From: JADGQA01 sp964579855
Lineage (GTDB): Bacteria; Bacteroidota; Ignavibacteria; UBA10030
Direction: 5' to 3'
DNA length: 8,544 bases
Assembly: GCA_964579855.1 (NCBI GenBank)
Contig: CAZOIM010000172.1
Location: forward strand, 1 to 8,544
Part shown: positions 5,133 to 8,544 of the stretch, piece by piece
Numbering within the stretch: position 1 is the stretch's first letter
How the letters are laid out: each line of letters starts with the position of its first letter
Notes under the pieces: model-generated
Seen by the model: only the letters and a program-made list of their open reading frames with translations
Told to the model about the DNA's origin: nothing
The model's database searches: none
Translations under genes and position numbers: made by a program

Positions 5133-5210
5133 ATAAACAATGTAGAAAGTGGTAATTTAACTCAGCGCAATATTTTTTTGATTCTTGATAAAACAGCCGA
5201 CAGGCGGGCA

Positions 5211-5756
5211 ATGGATCTCATCGAAAACGTATTACGTCTTTCTATCGGACTTGGTGACAAAGTGCCCTTCGAACAGATATATAGGCAGTATTGGTCCAGA
5301 CTCTATGTCTATGCCTTCAATGTTTTGAGAGAGAAAGAGCTATGTGAGGACATTGTGCAGCAGGTTTTCACAGATCTTTGGGAAAGGAGGGATGCCCTTC
5401 AGATCTCTGATCTTAATTCATACCTGTTCCAATCGGTAAAATATCAGATCTTCAATCACTTCCGCGAAAGCAGGTATAGAAAACAATTACTGATGAAATT
5501 CGATCAGTTATATGCGGATCACGGAACCGATGAGTTATATGAAATGCAGGAATTAGAAGCTCACATACATGAAACAATTTCCCGATTGCCCAAACGGCGC
5601 AGGATGATTTTTGAAATGAGCAGGAACGAAGGACGGTCCAATAAGGAAATTTCCGAGAATCTCAATCTCTCGCTGCAAACCGTAAAGAATCAGATCAGTG
5701 AATCCCTAAAATCTATTCGCAAATCTCTGGACAACCTTAATCTGCTGTTTTTCTAA
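5211..5756 (+). CDS. ECF-type RNA polymerase sigma factor (FecI-like, Bacteroidota expansion group)
   Basis: This is an extracytoplasmic-function sigma factor of 181 residues from ATG 5211. Region sigma2 spans about residues 17-85: FEQIYRQYWSRLYVYAF, then CEDIVQQVFTDLWERRD, then LNSYLFQSVKYQIFNHFR. After a short linker, sigma4 spans about 125-178, with LPKRRRMIFEMSRNEGRSN and the helix-turn-helix NKEISENLNLSLQTVKNQIS that reads the -35 region. An in-frame ATG at 5088 would add 41 residues unlike the family; the 5211 start gives the usual family length and opens right before sigma2. The Shine-Dalgarno is weak. The downstream neighbours, a FecR anti-sigma factor and a TonB-dependent receptor, indicate a cell-surface signalling module in which receptor occupancy releases the sigma factor. 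Confidence 0.9.
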   Translation: MDLIENVLRLSIGLGDKVPFEQIYRQYWSRLYVYAFNVLREKELCEDIVQQVFTDLWERRDALQISDLNSYLFQSVKYQIFNHFRESRYRKQLLMKFDQLYADHGTDELYEMQELEAHIHETISRLPKRRRMIFEMSRNEGRSNKEISENLNLSLQTVKNQISESLKSIRKSLDNLNLLFF

Positions 5757-5821
5757 GCCGCTGTCTCTCCCCGCATATCAGGCTTCATTGTTCCAATTCC
5801 TTTCTCTTGCTCCTCAATGAA

Positions 5822-5855
5822 TTTGAAGAATAATTCAAGGAACATAGTACCTTTG
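5822..5855 (+). promoter_or_regulatory. Candidate promoter of fecR-receptor pair, with TACCTTTG -7 element
   Basis: TACCTTTG (5848-5855) matches the Bacteroidota TAnnTTTG element exactly. TTTG (5822-5825) lies 22 bases upstream, slightly longer than the usual 19-21 spacing. The interval contains an inverted repeat TTGAA/TTCAA (5823-5827 with 5834-5838). It lies in the 153-base gap between the sigma gene and fecR, so it could drive the anti-sigma/receptor pair, either by the housekeeping sigma factor or by the cognate ECF factor. Confidence 0.4.
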
Positions 5856-5909
5856 GCTCGTTCAAGTTACTTAGACATTGGAAGAGGACACTGCTTTCTT
5901 TCCTGAGAA

Positions 5910-6923
5910 ATGCATATGGACATGACGGAATTATCAACCTTGATCGAAAAGTATAGACGCGGCGAACTCACACCGCAGGAAAAGGAGATGCTTGATAACG
6001 TTCTTGAATCATTTCAAACAACCCACAATGATTGGGTCGAAGATGAAATGGGGGACAGGAGAGTGGTCGAGGAGAGGATTCTTTCCCGGATACTGAGCAA
6101 CATTGAGAAAGAGAAAGTTCATAATGGCAGGTTAACATTCTTCGCTCCTTCATTGATGAAGAGGGCAGCCGCGATTGCATTTTTCTTCATCGTAAGTTCC
6201 GGAATTCTATATGTATCATGGATTTACTCCAGAAGGACAGCTCCTGCGGTCTGGAGCGAAGCTATTACCCTGCTAGGGGAGAAGTCCATCATACTCCTTT
6301 CAGACAGCTCACAAGTTACTTTGAATGCGGGCAGCAAACTAAGATATCCGGATCGGTTCAATGGCACAGACAGAGAAGTATATCTGGACGGTGAAGGGTA
6401 TTTCGTTGTGCACCATATTAATAGCCAGTCCTTCGTTGTTCACACTGGGAAACTATCCACGACAGTATTGGGAACCAAGTTTGATGTCTCCGCGTACCCT
6501 GAGAACAAAACCATTGCGGTATCATTGTTGGAAGGAAGGGTAAAAGTTTCGAGCAATGATAGGGGAAAAAGCGATAGGACAGTATTTCTTCAGCCAAAAG
6601 AGCAGCTGGTGTACGATAAGGAAAGCAATGTCAGCTCGTCGGGCACGTTTGATTCTTTGGAAGCAATTGGCTGGAAAGATAATGTGTATAAATTTGAAAA
6701 TGAACCTCTGAGAGCGGTACTACCCCAGCTTGAAAGAGCTTTCGGTACAAAATTGGTCATTACGGATGAAGCAGTACTAGGACAAGAAATAACAATCACG
6801 TTCGAAGATAATTCTAGACAAACAGTCATTGATGTTATCAAGAACTTGACTGGGTTAGAATACTGCATCGTCCTGGGAAAAGACAACAAGCAGGAAGTTC
6901 ACTTCCTTCGAAGGGTACAATGA
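5910..6923 (+). CDS. FecR-family anti-sigma factor, inner-membrane protein
   Basis: This is a 337-residue anti-sigma regulator that holds the neighbouring ECF sigma factor and relays a periplasmic signal. Residues 1-80 are the cytoplasmic anti-sigma part (ELSTLIEKYRRGELTPQEKEM). A single transmembrane segment lies at about 85-105 (AAAIAFFFIVSSGILYV), preceded by KR, giving an N-in topology. The periplasmic FecR domain follows at about 118-215, with LLSDSSQVTLNAGSKLRYP, REVYLDGEGYFVV, LGTKFDVSAYPENKTIAVSLLEGRVKV. A C-terminal DUF4974/STN-like domain spans about 260-335 (YKFENEPLRAVLPQLERAF, TFEDNSRQTVIDVIKNLTG). Three in-frame ATGs (5910, 5916, 5922) are possible starts and no Shine-Dalgarno decides between them. 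The stop overlaps the receptor start (ATGA), so the two are translationally coupled. Confidence 0.92.
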   Translation: MHMDMTELSTLIEKYRRGELTPQEKEMLDNVLESFQTTHNDWVEDEMGDRRVVEERILSRILSNIEKEKVHNGRLTFFAPSLMKRAAAIAFFFIVSSGILYVSWIYSRRTAPAVWSEAITLLGEKSIILLSDSSQVTLNAGSKLRYPDRFNGTDREVYLDGEGYFVVHHINSQSFVVHTGKLSTTVLGTKFDVSAYPENKTIAVSLLEGRVKVSSNDRGKSDRTVFLQPKEQLVYDKESNVSSSGTFDSLEAIGWKDNVYKFENEPLRAVLPQLERAFGTKLVITDEAVLGQEITITFEDNSRQTVIDVIKNLTGLEYCIVLGKDNKQEVHFLRRVQ

Positions 6924-8544
6924 CCATCCGTCTTCTCTCTCTACCAAGAGCAAAGGATCGAGAAAGTATTGAACGGAAAAAGGTGATCTATATTTCCTTT
7001 ATCCGGACAACCATGCTCGCATTGATAGTTAGTTTCCTTCTGGCTCCTGATGCAAAGGGGCAGAATATGTCCGCACCAAATGTAAGTTTGAAGGTGGAGA
7101 ACATGCCGCTGAAAGAAGTACTGAAGATCCTGGTACGAGAGACGAAATTTACTTTCAGTTATCTGGGTAAAGAATTGCCTTTGGACGAAAGGATCACTCT
7201 GGATGTAAAAAACAAACCCTTGCGGCAGGTTCTTGAAATGTTGTCTAGTAGATTTGCCCTGACGTTTACCAGGATCGAAAATATCATAACTATTAAGAAG
7301 AGGGAACGTGCAGATGAAACAAATGAACTTCCGGGTTCTGGAATACTAAGAGGGATAGTTCGTGATTCCGCAACCTCGGAAGTCTTGCCCTATGCCAATG
7401 TCAATGTCCCCAGACTGAATACCGGGGCAAATACAGACAATCGGGGATTTTTTGTCATTCCTTCTCTCCCTGAAGGGAAAGAATATACCATCATTGTTAC
7501 ATACGTCGGTTACTTGCCAAAGACGGCCACAGCGTTTATTAAGGAAAATGAAATCACAGATATTGAAGTCTCTCTGGCAAAGTCTGCCATTCAGGTAGAT
7601 AGCGTCGTTATTTATGGAGCGCGTACCAACGAGGGAGAGATTAGCGTTAAAAAGATATCAGCAAGAGAGATCGAGAACATGACTCATGGCGTTGAAGCAG
7701 ACGTCATGAGGACGATTCAGCTGGAGCCGGGAGTGCAATCCGCAGGAGATGTTTCTGCCAGGTACTATGTACGAGGAGGGGCGAGTAATGAAAATCTCGT
7801 GCTGCTGAATGGAACGCCTATTTACAATCCTTTTCATGCCCAGGGAATCCTCAGTGCCATCGACCCTGACATGATCAACAGCGTTGAATTCTACAAGGGC
7901 GGATTCGGAGCTAAGTATGGTGGACGGCTCTCTTCGGTTATGAATATCGTAACAAAAGACGGCAACACAAACAGCTTTGGGGCAACTGCCGCGTTAAGCG
8001 AATTGACCGCTAAGGGTGCGTTGGAAGGACCGATACCCGACGGTTCCTTTTTTATTACTGGCAGGAAGAGTTACTTCAATGAGATATTAAAAAAGTTCAC
8101 AAACAACGAGAGTATTCCCATAGATTTTTACGATGCCTCTTTCAAAGTCAACTATTCCAACCCGGACTTTCTGCCCATTTCGAAATTTTCGGTCTTCGGA
8201 TTCATAAGCAACGACAAAATCGACTATAAAAATAGTTTGCACGCCGGTTACAATTGGTCAAATGCAAACGCAGGTTTTGACTGGCTTTTCGCACAACGAA
8301 ACGATCCTTCGTTTGTCGAATTCACCTTCTATTATTCCGGATTTTCAGGCAGCGAGATACCCTATTCCAGCAATGACCGGTATCTCGACAATAGACTCGA
8401 CGATTACACGTGTAAATATGATTTCTATCACGTGTATGGTAATAAAAATGAATCTTACGGGGGAGTTAAAATGTATTACATAAAGACGGGGCTGCGCCTT
8501 AATAACTCAACCGGAAAATTGAAAGACGTCGGCTCGGAAGGCGA
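6920..8544 (+). CDS. TonB-dependent outer membrane receptor with N-terminal STN signalling domain (3' truncated by the window edge)
   Basis: An open frame of 541 codons runs off the right edge. In order: an N-terminal signal peptide with a long basic n-region (hydrophobic core about 32-43, cleavage likely near AKGQ, 45-48); an STN domain about 52-130 (VSLKVENMPLKEVLKILV, TLDVKNKPLRQVLEML); a carboxypeptidase-regulatory-like domain about 141-222 (GIVRDS, LPYANVNV, TDNRGFFVIPSLPEG, VTYVGYLP); a TonB-box-like VDSVVIYG (226-233); and a plug domain about 248-350 (QLEPGVQSAGDVSARYYVRG, LLNGTPIYNPFHAQG, SVEFYKGGFGAKYGGRLSSV). The first beta strands of the barrel follow. GAAGGG (6910-6915) precedes ATG 6920, which overlaps the fecR stop; ATG 7013 is a less likely start because it loses the basic n-region. 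The STN domain and gene order point to FecA-like signalling to the adjacent FecR. The ligand is unknown; no SusD-like gene is in view. Confidence 0.92.
   Translation, partial: MTIRLLSLPRAKDRESIERKKVIYISFIRTTMLALIVSFLLAPDAKGQNMSAPNVSLKVENMPLKEVLKILVRETKFTFSYLGKELPLDERITLDVKNKPLRQVLEMLSSRFALTFTRIENIITIKKRERADETNELPGSGILRGIVRDSATSEVLPYANVNVPRLNTGANTDNRGFFVIPSLPEGKEYTIIVTYVGYLPKTATAFIKENEITDIEVSLAKSAIQVDSVVIYGARTNEGEISVKKISAREIENMTHGVEADVMRTIQLEPGVQSAGDVSARYYVRGGASNENLVLLNGTPIYNPFHAQGILSAIDPDMINSVEFYKGGFGAKYGGRLSSVMNIVTKDGNTNSFGATAALSELTAKGALEGPIPDGSFFITGRKSYFNEILKKFTNNESIPIDFYDASFKVNYSNPDFLPISKFSVFGFISNDKIDYKNSLHAGYNWSNANAGFDWLFAQRNDPSFVEFTFYYSGFSGSEIPYSSNDRYLDNRLDDYTCKYDFYHVYGNKNESYGGVKMYYIKTGLRLNNSTGKLKDVGSEG

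Noticed and set aside
5088..5210. In-frame N-terminal extension of the sigma factor from ATG 5088.
   Set aside because: The 41 extra residues do not resemble sigma factor sequence, would make the protein longer than the family norm, and lie across a candidate promoter.
1..8544. Search for CRISPR arrays, tRNA or rRNA genes, transposases and long direct repeats.
   Set aside because: None was recognised by reading the sequence; short repeats outside the attenuator are at chance level.

Overview
The window looks like a draft, probably metagenome-derived, genome of the Bacteroidota/Chlorobiota (FCB) superphylum, plausibly an Ignavibacteria-like lineage. Two things point there: the C-terminal third is a Bacteroidota-style module (ECF sigma factor, FecR anti-sigma factor with a C-terminal STN/DUF4974-like domain, TonB-dependent receptor with STN, carboxypeptidase-regulatory and plug domains), and the first half uses clear Shine-Dalgarno sites (AGGAG, AGAAGGA, GGAGG, AGGAGG), which is less typical of Bacteroidia proper. 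The taxonomic call is inference. A run of exactly 100 N (2714-2813) shows a scaffolded assembly.

Layout, all genes on the + strand. 1-419: C-terminal part of a SpoIIE/RsbU-type PP2C serine phosphatase. 447-1328: CPBP-family intramembrane protease. 1325-1630: a regulatory leader containing a sigma70-like promoter that overlaps the protease stop codon, a 23-codon leader peptide with a Tyr-Tyr-Phe-Phe-Tyr-Tyr run, and two tandem intrinsic terminators whose arms can be rearranged into alternative pairings. 1631-4195: three-gene operon for phenylalanine and tyrosine synthesis: DAHP synthase (no regulatory domain), chorismate mutase/prephenate dehydratase (interrupted by the N gap) and prephenate dehydrogenase. 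4196-5210: about 1 kb without an intact gene, holding an intrinsic terminator and the decayed remains of a LolD/MacB-type ABC transporter ATPase. 5211-5756: ECF sigma factor. 5910-6923: FecR anti-sigma factor. 6920-8544: TonB-dependent outer membrane receptor, open at the right edge.

How the parts work together. The aromatic operon makes DAHP at the head of the shikimate pathway and then takes chorismate through prephenate to phenylpyruvate and 4-hydroxyphenylpyruvate. Control appears split: PheA carries an ACT domain (Phe feedback), while AroF has no allosteric domain and seems to be governed by transcription attenuation through the Tyr/Phe-rich leader peptide. The leader is the most interesting part of the window. 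Ribosome stalling at the aromatic codons would leave a segment free to sequester the first terminator's 5' arm; the released 3' arm of terminator 1 can in turn sequester the 5' arm of terminator 2, so one stalling event could disarm both terminators in relay. The sigma/FecR/receptor set resembles FecI-FecR-FecA cell-surface signalling; its substrate cannot be read from the sequence. The right half is visibly more A/T-rich than the left, and the pseudogene lies at the boundary, which suggests an accessory segment placed next to a core operon.
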